DNA of 64,000 bases from Rhynchopus sp. YZ270_cl-10 (GCA_964035575.1 OZ037873.1:62001-126000), one strand, 5' to 3'. Shown: positions 21,799 through 34,141, counted from the stretch's first letter. Program-made: numbers and translations. Notes: a model not told the origin generated them from the sequence alone.

Positions 21799-22799
21799 GA
21801 AAACTTGGTTGCAGGCCTAATGCTAACCGTTGGTTCGTCGGTTCACTTTTATTTATTATTTTTTTTTATTATCCGTTGGTTCGTCGGTTCACCCTTAAAA
21901 AGGGGGTTTTTTTGGGATGGGGGGTTCTCTGCCTGTGGTATGCCGTGGGAACCTAGGTCCTGGAGATGTGGGCGCCTGCGCCCGCATCTTCAGGAGGAAG
22001 GGAGATTAAAAGAAGGACACAGCGGTGCATACTGCGGCCCCCACCACTGGATTCGAGGAGGAGGAGGGTCTGTCAGTCGACGAGACATCGAGTGTTGGAG
22101 AAGTTCTGAGCTCTGAAGATACAGAGAGCGGTGTTGCATCTGTTGATGTTAAAGAGGAAAGCGAAGATGGCGATTGCGATGGCGGTGGCAGTGACGATGG
22201 AGACTTGTTTCAGGGATTCAATGATGCACCCCCCTTGCCAGAAAAAATAAAAAAAGTAGCCTACCGTGCGCCTGCGGCGCAGCTCAAAACCTGGTAGCCC
22301 ACAGCCCTCTACCATAGTTTGGCTGTAAAAATGTTCGGTTTTAGGTCACAATTTTTGAAATGTTGCGTACCGTGGCTTCGCCAGAAAGTTTTGATGTCAA
22401 CCGCCGTTTCTTCTTGTACTGAGGGAAGGTTTCGTTCACGAGAGAGAACCTAGTGCGAGGGCTTGACGTGGAAAAACGTGAGAAAAGGGTTAGTTTGGTT
22501 CTTGATGTACGTTACCATCCCACGTCATCACGTATTTACGCGAAATGAACGGACCTTTTCGAGCGGAGCGCGAAAACTTTTTGTTGACCCCTTTTTGGAC
22601 ATATCTTCACGATTTTGGGGGAAAATTTTTTTCATGAAGATAAGCAGCGAAAACCCTGGACCCCTTCCCGGAGGGAAATTTTTTTTTCGTTTTTTTTTTT
22701 TTCCCCGTCGGTTCACTTTTTTCCCCCCTCCCCCAAAGTTAGCATTAGGCCTGCTTGGTTGTATTAGTGTAGACACCCGAGGATGAGCTCACTATACAC
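21799..22799 (-). mobile_element. Family-A hairpin insertion, split by a hAT-like element
   Basis: GAAAACTTGGTTG at 21799-21811 and CTTGGTTGTATTAGTG...CACTATACAC at 22754-22799 are the two parts of one family-A copy. The locus is a single T-rich stretch without insert in the other spacers (about 8990-9005 and 33278-33300). Confidence 0.75.
21812..22753. mobile_element. 942-bp hAT-like non-autonomous element with 8-bp duplication
   Basis: Perfect 16-bp inverted ends, CAGGCCTAATGCTAAC and GTTAGCATTAGGCCTG. Just inside them GTTGGTTCGTCGGTTCAC-type sequence is also inverted. The flanking direct repeat is CTTGGTTG (21804-21811 and 22754-22761). An 8-bp duplication with ends starting CAGG is the hAT signature. 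The interior has a 90-residue acidic frame on the plus strand (22025-22297) and a palindrome at 21965-21988, but no transposase. It sits inside a family-A copy, so it is younger than that insertion. Confidence 0.9.
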
Positions 22800-23184
22800 T
22801 TTTTTTGTTTTTGAATAGTGCTCAGGGCACTTTTTTGTGCAGCCAAGGTTGCACAAATGATTGCCCTAATAACATTTTCTGAAATGGAAGACTCCGCGGC
22901 CTTTGCGGAAAAATGCTTCCCCAAGGTGAGGGGCAACGGTGGGTCACCCATATAACCTGGAGCAAGGTCATCATCCGCGTTTTGTTTGCAAGTACTTCGT
23001 GGATTTTTTCCTGCAGAAACGCGCACTAAAAAAAAGGGGGGTCTTTTTTGTTTATTTGTCAGGGTCAAGGATTGTTCGCCCACTGTGTGATTTATAAGTG
23101 CGAGGCACCAAAAAAAGAAAATGAATGTGAAAAAAAAATAAAATAATAAAATCGGTTGATGAAAATTTCTCGAAAGGGGGGATT

Positions 23185-23346
23185 CAACCCACCACGCCAG
23201 ACTACTCAGGGGGCCACTAACTGAAACCACTAGTCTTTTACGACGAGCACTAAACTAGCAGTGTCACTGGTGCAACACTACTACTCACTCATTTGGACTA
23301 GCAGCACTACCGCAGCCCCCTAGACTAGTCCGCCGTGGTGGTGTTG
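23185..23346. repeat. Foldback element with CCACCACG ends, copy 2
   Basis: Same as 9501-9663, with one base fewer in the right interior. Confidence 0.65.
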
Positions 23347-23721
23347 TGCGCAGGTCTCGCCACCTCTCTATGATTTGGTGCTTTTAGTCGGGTGACTCTT
23401 TTTCTTCTTTTTTTGTGCGTGGATATAAATGTGTAGTGGGGATAACTGCCGCAATTCACTCAAGACACGTGGCAGAGGAGAAGGGGTTTTGTGATGGTTG
23501 GGTGACAGACAAAAAGAAAAAAAGAACAAAAAATTGAAAGTGTGGCAAACGCCTCACCGTTGAATCAGCGGACGCAGGGCACTTTAGAAAAATGCATTTG
23601 ACAGCTTCAATCTTCAAGAACGAGATTGTATAATATTTGAAAAATATAGGTTTGCGATAATCGTAAGAAACCCCCCCCTGGTCTTTGGCATAAATGAAGG
23701 GAATCTCTACCTAGATCATAT

Positions 23722-23940
23722 GGGTGGCTTTTTTTTGCCCCCCCCACGTTTCAAACCGCGAAACATTTTTTTTTGGCAAAGACAATTTTCAGCACCCACA
23801 GAAAAAAAAAATTTTTTTTTTCGAGCACAGGCCCTGTCAGGGGGAATTTTTTTTTTTTTTTTTTTTCCAGCTGAAAATTGTCTTTGCCAAAAAAAAATGT
23901 TTCGCGGTTTGAAACGTGGGGGGGCAAAAAAAATTCACCC
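23722..23940. mobile_element. 219-bp foldback with ~90-bp inverted arms and ATAT duplication
   Basis: The left arm (GGGTG..TGCCCCCCCCACGTTTC..GCGAAACATTTT..GGCAAAGACAATTTTCAGC) is repeated inverted at the right (GCTGAAAATTGTC...GTTTCGCGG...CACCC). ATAT flanks it on both sides (23718-23721 and 23941-23944). Spacer 1 has the empty site GATCATATCATATGATG at about 12358-12373. No reading frame. Confidence 0.85.
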
Positions 23941-24504
23941 ATATCATATGATGTGCTTTCAGATCAAAGAAGAGAAAGCTGCTAGGAAGTTCTTGAGAGC
24001 GTTGTGCGCCTCTTCGTGCGAACACAGCATCGTTAACGCAGTATACAAAACGAACAATCGAGAAGAAGAATAAACGTATCGTGCAAATTGAAGAAAAAAA
24101 GATCATAATAATAAAAGGTCTGTCACACCCCTTCCTCCGAGAGTGGGGAAAAAAGACAAAAGGTACTTGATGCATCCTTTGAACACGTTCAGACCCCACC
24201 CCACCTCGTACTGCAAAACTACAGAACACGGTGCGGGGGTACGGGGGGGAAAAAAACGAGTATCAGGGCAAACTTTGAGACAATGCAATCTATTTTTTAA
24301 AAAAATAAAAATAAAAAAAAGGGCATCGAAACAGTTTTACTTTGTCTTGCTTTTGCTTTTTTTCTTTTTAATGCTTGTTTTTGTGGGTGTGTGTACGCGT
24401 ATAAATTTTGAATAGGGGGGGGAAAGGTTTTTGTTGGAATAATGGAGTAGTCCGCCATATGGTGAAAAAAACAGCTCCATTTTTCCCTTCAAAAATAAAA
24501 TAAA

Positions 24505-24555
24505 ACGGTTGTATTTAGTGCAGACACAGCTGAAGGAGATCTGCTCTATACCGTC
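24505..24555 (-). repeat. Family-A-like hairpin shared by spacers 1 and 2
   Basis: Same as 13000-13050. Confidence 0.55.
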
Positions 24556-24640
24556 TTTTGCTTATTGATTTTCTTCTTCTTTTTTTTCTTCTGCTTTGGT
24601 TTCACAGCGTATTGCAAGGTCTTCACGTATGTGAAGAGAT
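24546..24640 (-). other. Candidate Lys-rich terminal exon, copy 2
   Basis: Same peptide as at 13041-13130 (GDLFTYVKTLQYAVKPKQ, Lys run, stop). A TGTAG|GC acceptor-like site precedes it here but not in copy 1. Confidence 0.3.
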
Positions 24641-25867
24641 CGCCTACACTGTTCTGTGGTACCCCGGGAGAAGGATGGGTGTGGTGCAGTGGTTCTCCTG
24701 TCGATAAAGAGCAGGCTTTGAGCAGACACTCCGTCCTCCATCCCAGCAAAAAAAAATAGGAAAAAAAAAAGTTAGGATTTTCTTGAACAACGACACACTA
24801 TAAAAGCACTTTGTTTGAAAGGGGGGCCGGGGAAACATTGAGGAAAATATGGACTTCCTAACCTGGGGGGAGAGGGAAGGGGAGATGGTGGGAACGACAT
24901 ACACAAGAGAGTTACCCCTCCTCGATAAGAGTGAGTGGGTTATGTGTTTGTGAGTGGGAGGAGAAAGGGAGGAAGGAAGGGAGGGAAACAAAAGAGCTCT
25001 GGAGAAGGGGGGGACGGGATGGAACAACAGGGAACTTTTTGTGGGACTTTTTGATATTTTTTTGTTTTTTGTTTTTTGTGTGTGTGTGCTTGTTGCATCG
25101 GCAAAATTTCACTTTACTTGGGAAAATGGTAAAGCTCACTCTGCGAAGAAAATGATAAAAATAAAAATGGTTTTGGTCAAAGGGCATTCTTTGTGAGATT
25201 TTTTGTTTGGTTTTGTTTTGTTTTGTTTTCCCGACCAGGGACGGGATTGACACGACAGGGCATGACAGGGCATGAGAATAGAAGATAAAGAGAGAGAGAA
25301 ATTAAGGCCAAAAAGAAAATTGAACCCCACTCAACCTCGCCACGTTGGGCATGAGATAAAGGTTGGGGACCCAAAGAAAAAGAAGAGCAAATGGTTTATT
25401 GATCCCCTCCGACAGACCCCACGTATGTAGAGGTCAGCCTGGATAAAAGCTCAATTTGAGAAGGAAAAGACAAAGGCCCTAATTTTTTCTGATTTTATTT
25501 CAGTTTCACCTCACGTACTACACTCTTTCCTGCATACAACTGTCGCCAATCAAAAAGATGTTTCCAAAAATAAAACTATACATTTTGTTTTTAGTGCATG
25601 TGAGGGATAAATGGTTGAGAAGAAAGGGTGGGTAATTTGTGTTTTGCTTTGTTTTCCCCCCTTTTTGATGAAATAACTTTTTGTTGAAAAATCTTTTTTT
25701 TTGAGATACATGGCAAGGTTGCTATCTTTTTGTGTACCGGGGGATATGCTGGAATATTCGGTGCGCTTATTGTTTTTACCTTTTTTCCCCAAACTAATAC
25801 ACCACACACACCGAGGCACACATCAAAGCATTCACGCAACCTGGCCGCCATCCACTCCTCTCGGAGC

Positions 25868-28800
25868 TCAGACGTCAGCCTCGTCCTTCTTCACCTCCAT
25901 CTCACCCTCCTCAGCGTAGGGTGCGTTGGTGGTGGGCTTGGGGGCGGCCTCGTCGTCCTTGTTGGCATCCACGACCTCCTTCTGGCCCTCCTCGTCGTCA
26001 CCCTCCTTCAGAGCCTCCTCAGACCCGTTGCCCTTGACGTGGTGGTCGTGGTCGGTACCGATCAGCGACATCATTGCCGGGAGCAGGAACAGTCCGTTCA
26101 GGAGACCCACAACAACAACCGTCGCGAAGACTGCGAAGAAGTACTTGAAGACGTACGGGAACTCCGAGAGCGCAAGCATGCAGAACGACAGCAGCGACGA
26201 CACACCACCCTCGAGCACGGGGATGAAGGTCTTCTCAATGCAGTTCGCAATGCGCTCGTTTCTCGACCCAACAAAGGTCTCAAACCCAACAACAACGTGC
26301 GCAGAGAACTCAACAAAGATACCAATCGACATCAGCAGCGTCACAGCCACAAGCGACGAGAAGCTGAGGCCAATCGACATGATGAAGGCAGCCACCTCAA
26401 GGGTACCGCACACCGAGCAGAAGGTGATCAGAAGTGCGCCCTTCATGGACACAGCCAGCAGCAGGCAGCAGCAGAAGACGACAACAGAGGACACGATGAA
26501 GGACTGCACAAAGTACTTCTTCAGCGAGAAGAACTCCTGCACTGTCAGGTAGTCACGGCTGGGGAGCGGGAAGGCCATGTCGTCACCGAAGAACTCATCG
26601 GCCATGTCACGGAAGTCCTCCACGTGGTCAATCCAGTCGTCAGTCGAGTTGAACTGCGTCTTGTCAAGCGAGTACGGCACGTACAGCATCTCCATCTGGT
26701 TGTTCTTGTCGTACGAGTCCTGTCCGAAGGTGAACCCGAACCCGTCAGAGTACTGCGACGTCGACGACAGGAAGGGGCTTGCAACGGGGTCTCTCCACTG
26801 GTGGAACTTCGTCAGCGGCTCCGATCCGTTCGTGTAGTTCGTGAAGTACAGACTCGGGTAGTTGTGGTGTGTGCCCGACGCCTGGGGAATGGTTCCGCTC
26901 TGGTCCCAGGTCACACCGTTGGGGTTCAGGGATCCCGGGCGGGCGGAGCTGACGTACGTTCCGTAAAAGGTGTGGAGGAAGAGCTTCGAGAGGCTGCTGT
27001 ACCCAGTGTCGTTCGTCCACTTGTTCGTCGACATGAGCTCGTAGAACTGCTGGAACTTGAACTGGCTGATGCGGTCGTTAATGTCGAGCACCTCTCCCCT
27101 GAAGAAGTACCAGTGCTCCTGCTTCTGCGAGAGCAGGTGGGTGTCGTAGTCCTGTGTGTGTGTGGTAGATGGGTGGTCTCGACCGTGTTGAAAGTGACAT
27201 AGAAAGCTTTGTACATTATTGACAAAGATAAATTTGACTTGACACTATGGGCCACCATGCAGTCCTACATCTCGTGGCTTACATCTGCGCAAAAAAATAA
27301 AACAACTGTCACCCATGCGAAGCTGTTGCAGACGTCTGCTTTGTGACTTTGCAACAATAACATACCGAGAACCCCTTCGATGTGTAGGACCCTCTCGGGG
27401 TCAGGTCCGTCATGTCCAGTCCGAAGGTCAGCGGGTAGATCACGCTGAGGGACACAACGGCCCAGATGAACAGGCACATGGCAAGGGCAACACCGACAAT
27501 CTGTGTGATACGGTTCTGCATAAGCGGGATGAAGTAAGGATTCAGGAAGCATGTGTCCAGACCGAAGCCCTTGATCGCGCCGAGCACGCCCCCGCTCTTC
27601 GCCTCCTCCTCCTCCTTCTCAGCGTCCTCGTCCTTCTTCTCCTTCTCGTCCTCGTCGCCGGCAACAGCCTCAGCCTCCTGTGCCTTCTTCTCCTGCTTGT
27701 CAGCTGCAATCTGTGTCGTTGATTTTGTTTTGATGTTCAAAAAAAGACAAGTAACTCCTTGTCTCAGCATATGTGATGCATACCTTCTTCAGGTTGTCGC
27801 ACTCCCAGGCGATGATGGCGGGGAAGGCCATGAACATGATGGCGTAGTTGAAGACAACGATGACACCTGCACCGCACATGAAGTCACGCAGGGCAGGGAT
27901 CGGGAGGATCATTCCTGTGAAGAACGCAGAGGCGTTGCAGACGGACGTGAGCGTCACGGAGACACCACCCTCGCGGTACAGCTCGCCCATGATGTCGTCC
28001 GTCTTGAAGCCGGCAGCGGTCTTGTTCGGCACCTCCCTGTAGTAGTGGAGCAGCAGGAACATGTCGTCCACTCCAAGCCCAAGGGCAAGGAACGGAAGCG
28101 CCTGAAGCATCGCGTGGTTCAACTTGATGTCGATAAGAGCAATGAACCCGTACGCACCCAGGTTGCTGATGATCACGAAGAACACACCAATGAACGATGC
28201 CCTCGCCAGAGACTTCTCGTGTTCAAAGCTGAACCCCGCAAACACAGCCACAACAAGGATGATCAAGCATCCGAGCACCAGCTGCAGGACACGTGCCTTG
28301 GAGATCTCGGCAAACATCTTCTTCGGCAGGGACGAGTAGAAGATGGACACCTCGACGTTGGCCCACTCGTCTTCGTCGTCGTTGATCTCCTCAAGACGGT
28401 CAGAGGCGGCGGCGTACCAGTCCTGCAGGGCTTCGTCCACCTTGCGCTCGCTCATACCCTCAAGGCCGACCTTGTACTCCTGCGGGTGTTGGTGTTGGTG
28501 TTGGTGTGGGTGTGGATGACAAAGTGTGTGGGAGATTGGTAAAAGGTGTGAGAGGTGTGAGAGGGCTGTTCCATACCATGGCACGGTCAGGCGAGTACAT
28601 GAACATGAGCGAGTTCAGCGTCTCTGCGCTCGTGATCTCGTTGTTCTCGTTGACTGTGGGCGATCCGACGACGTACCCACGGGAGCGGGTGATGGTCTTC
28701 AGCCACATGTAGCACTGGTTCGGGTAGCCGTTGACACGGGCCTCGAAGTCGGACTGGTTCATGCCGATCAGGGAGGGGTTCAACTGGTAGTGAGCGAGTG

Positions 28801-30036
28801 TCTCGGGGAGACGCAGCCCAAGGGTGACGATCTGCACAAGCGCTGCGTACTTCTGGTGGTGCGAGGACCAGTTGCCGTAGTTGGTGACGGGCGACAGGAA
28901 GAGCTCGGTGGAGTAGTCAATCACCACGACCCCTCAAGGAAGCAGTCCAGAATCGACGGCACGAAGCAGGGGGAACCCTTGTTCGCGTGGAAGTCGAGCG
29001 ACGTGCAGAAGTCGTGCATGCCGAGGGTCACGGTCGAGCCGTTGATCCTGGTCGACTCAACAGTCACCTTCTCGACCTCCTTCAGCACACGAAGCTTGTT
29101 CAGCGCAGTCGCCACGGTGTAGGCGTTGGACCCGTCTGAGTTGCCGACCATGATCGCGGCACTGCTTCTCTGCTTCGACTCCTCGGTCCACTCGTCCATG
29201 AAGTTCAGCTCGCTCTCAAGACGTCCTCCGATGGGTGCCCACTCAGACGAGAAGTCACCGTTGTCCTCAACCGCCGCGTATGGGAGCCCACTGCAGGCAA
29301 ACACGATGGCCGCCAGCAGGGTTCCTCCACAGAAAAACCATCTGTAGACGGAGATGGTGTGTCCGACCTTCATCATCTTCCCGGGCACATCACGCTTGTA
29401 CTTGTAGAACGCAAGGATTTTGTCCTTCAGGACGAAGGCCATGGCACCGACGAAGGAGAGACCGATGAAGCAGAAGATGACAATCATCACGATGAAGCGG
29501 TCCTTCGAGCCCCCTGTGCAGTCGATCTCCGCACCGTTGAGCTCGCAGTCTGCGCACACCTTGTCGTCGTCGGGGTTGATGCAGTGAAGCTGCATGCAAC
29601 CGGTGCTTGTCTCACAACCGCGTGTGTCCACACGGATGGCAGGCTCGATCATCCATTGTCCAAACACGCTCCGGCACCACTCCATGTTGGCAGGCTCCGT
29701 GTGCGAGGCGTCAGCGGCAGTCGTGTTCGACACAGGGAGGAGCGCACGGATCACCCAGTCGGTAGTGTGGCAGTCCATGTGGCGTGTCACCACCCAGTAG
29801 TCAAGCGTCTCGTGGCGCAGCATGTAGTACACATCCTCCGGAGTCGACGACACGTTGTCACGGTCGTTCAGCTTCCACACAGTGGCACCGTGGCAGAGGT
29901 CCGTGGTTGCTGCGTACCGTCCTCCTGCCTCAGTCTGCGTCCGTGCGTTGTCGAACAGGTAGTTGTACGTCTGTGCGTCCGTCGTGGTGAACGACACTGC
30001 AAGCAGTGCCATAGAAAGCCATGATGTCCCCATCAT
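25868..30036 (-). pseudogene. Patched/Dispatched-type RND membrane protein, array copy 2, with one frameshift
   Basis: Exons 28577-30036, 27784-28479, 27366-27710 and 25868-27151 have the same splice sites and order as copy 1. Exon 1 is 1460 bases, one shorter than in copies 1 and 3: at about 28921-28924 ATCACC replaces ATCAACC. This shifts the frame after ..CFLEGSW (residue about 371) and would end the protein early. Everything else is intact and nearly identical to its neighbours, including the sterol-sensing block with LGVDDMF, the second RND half and the full C-terminal tail. So it is either a very young pseudogene or a base-call error. Exon 3 has one more Glu than copy 1. Protein role as for copy 1. 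Confidence 0.85.
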
Positions 30037-30357
30037 GTTGGATTTGATTCCTCTTTGCCAAAACTCGGTGTAGAACAATATAACAACAACAACAGAAAGG
30101 ATCTGAGGTGTAGGTTTGTGTCTGTGGGTTTGGCTATGAAGGGAGGACAGAGGTTGGGACATGATTATAAAAAAAAGGGGGGAACCGTTTTTTGTTTGTT
30201 TTGATAAAAAGGGGGGGGTTTTGAAGGGAAGGGAAAAAAGCCCCAATCAAAACGACGCAAAAGGATCCCTTGCAAAAGATTTTTTTTTTCCAGAGGAACT
30301 GCGTCAAAAATTTTGTAACGTGAATAATCATCTTTTTTTTTGAATTTTTTTGTGAAC

Positions 30358-30520
30358 TATCCTTTCATGTGTCCCCCCTGCCGAGGCAGGTGGTCGCTCA
30401 TCTTGTTCTACTGAAGGGTAGTCACGGGACCCACGGGTCCCAGTTGGTGCTGCTTTACCCTGGACTTGTCAGGTCTTGTTGGGTGCACATCTTTCCTTTA
30501 TTTTTTGCGTGAAATAATAC
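30358..30520. other. Conserved GC-rich island, copy 3
   Basis: Same as 5578-5745; both inverted repeats are intact. Confidence 0.4.
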
Positions 30521-30804
30521 TATATATGGGGGGAAAAGCAAGAGGACACCTAGGCAAACGTATGAAGGGATGGGGGAAAAGAGAAGACTGAGCTCCGTTA
30601 TTCTTCTTCTCTTTTGTTCTTTTGTCAGAGAAGAGAGAAGCAAAAAGGGACGAAGAGGGAGTGAATGGGGAAGCATTCAGCGAAAAATCATTTTCCTCTA
30701 TTTTCTTCCCCACCCACCCACCCCCTCCTTCTCGCCACCAACACCCCAAAAAGCTAAAAAAAGCTCGCTTTTCCCATCCCCCTCCCCACCCATGATACGT
30801 TTAC

Positions 30805-30859
30805 CTGGTACTCTCGTGAAAAAAAAAAAAACATAACTTGGAAAATGGAAGGCTCTCAT
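30805..30859 (-). other. Candidate short 5' exon, copy 3, frame altered
   Basis: Homologous to 6026-6075 but five bases longer in a T-run, so the peptide after ..FPSY changes. The donor is kept. Confidence 0.25.
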
Positions 30860-30929
30860 GTAAAAAAAAAGGGAAGTTGTGAAAAAATTAAAAAAAAATA
30901 AAAATAAACCTTAATAAAAAGAACACTGT

Positions 30930-30960
30930 AAGATGAATGTGCCTCTCGTGCACACATCTT
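30930..30960 (+). repeat. Family-B hairpin, spacer copy 3
   Basis: Same as 6616-6646. Confidence 0.6.
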
Positions 30961-30979
30961 CTCAAAAGAAACCGCCACA

Positions 30980-31470
30980 ATACTATAAATAATAAAACCT
31001 ACATTCTCGAACTTTTCTACCGACGTGATTTTCATTGGACATCCCCCTTCTCCAATTCAATACAATACAACTGTAGCTCCTGCTCCTCGATCCGTAAAAC
31101 AACCCGCGCTAAAAGCTGCTGAGTCGAAGCACAAAAAGATAAGACATTCCGCCACCCGCAAAAGCGAGCCACTTTGCTGCATCTGTGTGCTGGAATTGTA
31201 TTCACAATGCACCAACAAAAAATAGGTACAACTGTGATACAAAGGCAGCAACAGTGCACTATTCGGCTTCACAAATGCGTCGTACACAGAGGGTATCTGC
31301 GTGTTTTTTTTTTCTCTCTAAACGAGAAACGTTTATCGTATTTTTGGCCCCCCTCTGTGGGTATTAATTGAATTGGAGTCGGGGAGGGCACAAGCAAAGG
31401 GCAATGAAAGGGAAACAATGAACATTAAACAAGATATAGGTCTTTTTTTTATCCAACAAAAGAAAAGTGT
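30980..31470. other. Segment unique to spacer 3, origin unknown
   Basis: This ~490-bp stretch replaces about 60 bp found in spacers 1 and 2 between CCGCCACAATA and the GTGTCTCCTTTCC block. Composition is more balanced than in the flanks. A plus-strand frame at 31025-31225 encodes a basic stretch and CCIC, but there is no recognisable domain. No clear inverted ends or target duplication. Confidence 0.4.
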
Positions 31471-32081
31471 CTCCTTTCCTTCCCTCCTCAACCTTCTCTT
31501 CCCCCTTCTGCTTCCTTTGCAGTTTCTCTTCTTTTTTCCTGTTAACCAGCTCTCGGCCTTTTGTGACTTTTGGTGAGGATGCGTAGGGAGCTAAGCCTCC
31601 ACCTTCTCCCCTTCACACATGGTCGAGACACATCGGGAAAACAAAATTGAAAAAAAAGGAGGTACGAAAGGCACGAAGGGGAAGGTGTTATTCAATTTTG
31701 AGAGAGAAAGGGAGAGGGAGAGAAAGAGGGAGAGGAATGACAGAAAACTGCAAAAAAAAAGAAAAAGAAACTGGGAACTATGGAAGTCACCCTAAAGAGA
31801 AAAACAGTAGTCTAATTTTGAAAAAAGGAAAAAAGAAATGGCTGGTGTTCTTTTGCTTTTTTTGTCTGCGCAGCCTCCGGCTGGCTGTGGGGAATTCACT
31901 TTCGCTACCCACCATCATCATCGAATCGGTGGGAAAATATTTTCCCATCAAAATAAAAATAAAAAAATGTGCGTCTCTCACTAAAGTGACACTACACAAA
32001 AACAGTATTCTCAAAAAAAAAAAAAATAGTAAAAAGAATGTAAAAAGATAAGGCAAGCACGCACACGGTTTGGTTTTTTGT

Positions 32082-32129
32082 GAAAACTTGGTTGTATTAG
32101 TGTAGACACCCGAGGATGAACCCCACTAT
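32082..32129 (-). mobile_element. Family-A hairpin insertion in spacer 3
   Basis: GAAAACTTGGTTGTATTAGTG...CCCCACTAT lies between TTTTTTG and TTTTTTTG. Spacer 2 near 20505-20530 reads straight through with a single T-run. Confidence 0.75.
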
Positions 32130-32728
32130 TTTTTATTTTTTTGTTTTTCTTTGTTGTGTCAACAATCGCCTAATGTTCCCACCTTAGTGGGAGAACTAGG
32201 GTTTGTACTCAATATTGAGCCTTTATTTTGTACTACGGAAGGTTTAAATCGTAGTTCCAGACGTCTGATTTTTCCAGAAATTTGTCAATCAGGTGGACAA
32301 TCCCTAAGAGAGTAACTATAAGGATCACCGTGGATAAGAAACCTTCGACCATACAGCACAACAACACATCTGCACATGCATCCACTTCGAATCTCATGAG
32401 AAACCGTCAATGGTGTACACAAGCAGAGTATTTTATTGGTTTAAAAAAACTTAATTTTTTTTTGGTAATCGAACAAAGGTTCTTCTGGGGCAAAAAAGAA
32501 TACTACTTTTTTCCCCAGAAACCAAAAGAAAAGAAGAAGAGGAAGAAAAGGGAGGAGATAAAGGGTTCAAAAATATGGTCCCATTGTTTTCATGTTGTCT
32601 GAATGGGGCAGGCAACTGGAAGACAACTGCGCAACGCCTTTGTCCAGATGCAGGCACATATGGCAACCACAGCAAGGTCCACGTCCACACATTTACTAAA
32701 CTGCGAGAAAGAGAAGGGAAAAAAAACT

Positions 32729-32763
32729 GATATGAACATGCTTCTCGTGCATACACACATCTT
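32729..32763 (+). repeat. Family-B hairpin, second in spacer copy 3
   Basis: Same sequence as 8339-8373. Confidence 0.55.
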
Positions 32764-33627
32764 TACGAAAGAGAGAAAGAAAAAGAGAACAGAAAAGAAG
32801 ATAAAAGTACACAAAACTATGCCAAATTATTGCTTTTGGTCAGTTTTTACTGTGATTGGGGAGAGGAGAACAAGAGTGGGGACATAGTTTTTTCCGCAAA
32901 ACATTTGGAAACGTAAACCCCTTCACAACGAAGGGGAAGGGACATTGCCGATCAACGTTCTGCGGACGTGTTAAGTCTATGGACAGGACTAATTGCATTT
33001 TTTATTTTTCCTTTTTTTTTGTAAGATGGAAACACACGAGAAATGTCTCCTATCGATTGTTGGGGTGGCAATTGAAATGTATAGTAACAAGGGATAAGGG
33101 GTCTGGGAAGGAAATCGCAAAAGGCCCAAAAGGGCAGTTCATAATACCTTTCTTTGTGTGGTTTGCCCCCTTTTTTTTTGTCGACAAATCGCCTGAGAGT
33201 AGGTCTGACTTATATTCTTCTTCACCACCCTAGGAGTAAAATACCCTTCACATTGACAAAAGAAGAGAAAAAAAGGAGTATTTTTTATTGTTTTTGAATA
33301 GTGCTCAGGGCACTTTTTTGTGCAGCCAAGGTTGCACAAATGATTGCCCTAATAACATTTTCTGAAATGGAAGGGGCAACGGTGGGTCACCCATATAACC
33401 CTGGAGCAAGGTCATCATCCGCGTTTTGTTTGCAAGTACTTCGTGGATTTTTTCCTGCAGAAACGCGCACTATAAAAAAAGGGGGGTCTTTTTTGTTTAT
33501 TTGTCAGGGTCAAGGATTGTTCGCCCACTGTGGGACTTATAAGTGCGAGGCACCAAAAAAGAAAATGAATGTGAAAAAAAATAAAATAATAAAATCGGTT
33601 GATGAAAATTTCTCGAAAGGGGGGATT

Positions 33628-33790
33628 CAACCCACCACGCCAGACTACTCAGGGGACCACTAACTGAAACCACTAGTCTTTTACGACGAGCACTAAACTA
33701 GCAGTGTCACTGGTGCAACACTACTACTCACTCATTTGGACTAGCAGCACTACCAGCAGCCCCCTAGACTAGTCCGCCGTGGTGGTGTTG
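33628..33790. repeat. Foldback element with CCACCACG ends, copy 3
   Basis: Same as 9501-9663. Confidence 0.65.
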
Positions 33791-34141
33791 TGCGCAGGTC
33801 TCGCCACCTCTCTATGATTTGGTGCTTTTAGTCGGGTGACTCTTTTTTCTTCTTTTTTTGTGCGTGGATATAAATGTGTAGTGGGGATAACTGCCGCAAT
33901 TCACTCAAGACACGTGGCAGAGGAGAAGGGGTTTTGTGATGGTTGGGTGTTCCGCCGAGGGGGAGAGAAAAAAAAAAGACAAAGGGTACTTGATGCATCC
34001 TTGAACACGTTTAGACCCCACCCCACCTCGTACTGCAAAACTACAGAACACGGAGCGGGGGAAGGGGGGGGAAAAAAAAACGAGTATCAGGGCAAACTTT
34101 GAGACAATGCAATCTATTTTTTAGAAAAAATAATAACTATT

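Larger units (their letters stand above)
18857..25867. other. Spacer between Patched-like copies 1 and 2
   Basis: 7.0 kb, homologous to the other two array spacers. 18857-19220 is the upstream region of gene copy 1 (AACAACAACA, a CATATAAAAA box at about 18989, the GACGCAAAAGGATCCC block at 19078) and is strongly conserved in copy 2. Insertions found only here are 20636-20750, 21799-22799 (with 21812-22753 nested) and 23722-23940. The rest is T/A-rich with the conserved islands listed for spacer 1. No complete gene is supported. Confidence 0.7.

Noticed and set aside
4588-30960. Family-B hairpins as spliced-leader RNA genes
   Set aside because: There is no donor GT after a leader, no Sm-site-like segment, and no tandem repeat of a gene-sized unit; the coding genes use ordinary cis-introns.
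31025-31225. Small plus-strand frame with CCIC as a zinc-binding or transposase fragment
   Set aside because: Too short, no spacing of Cys/His that fits a known finger, and no element ends around it.
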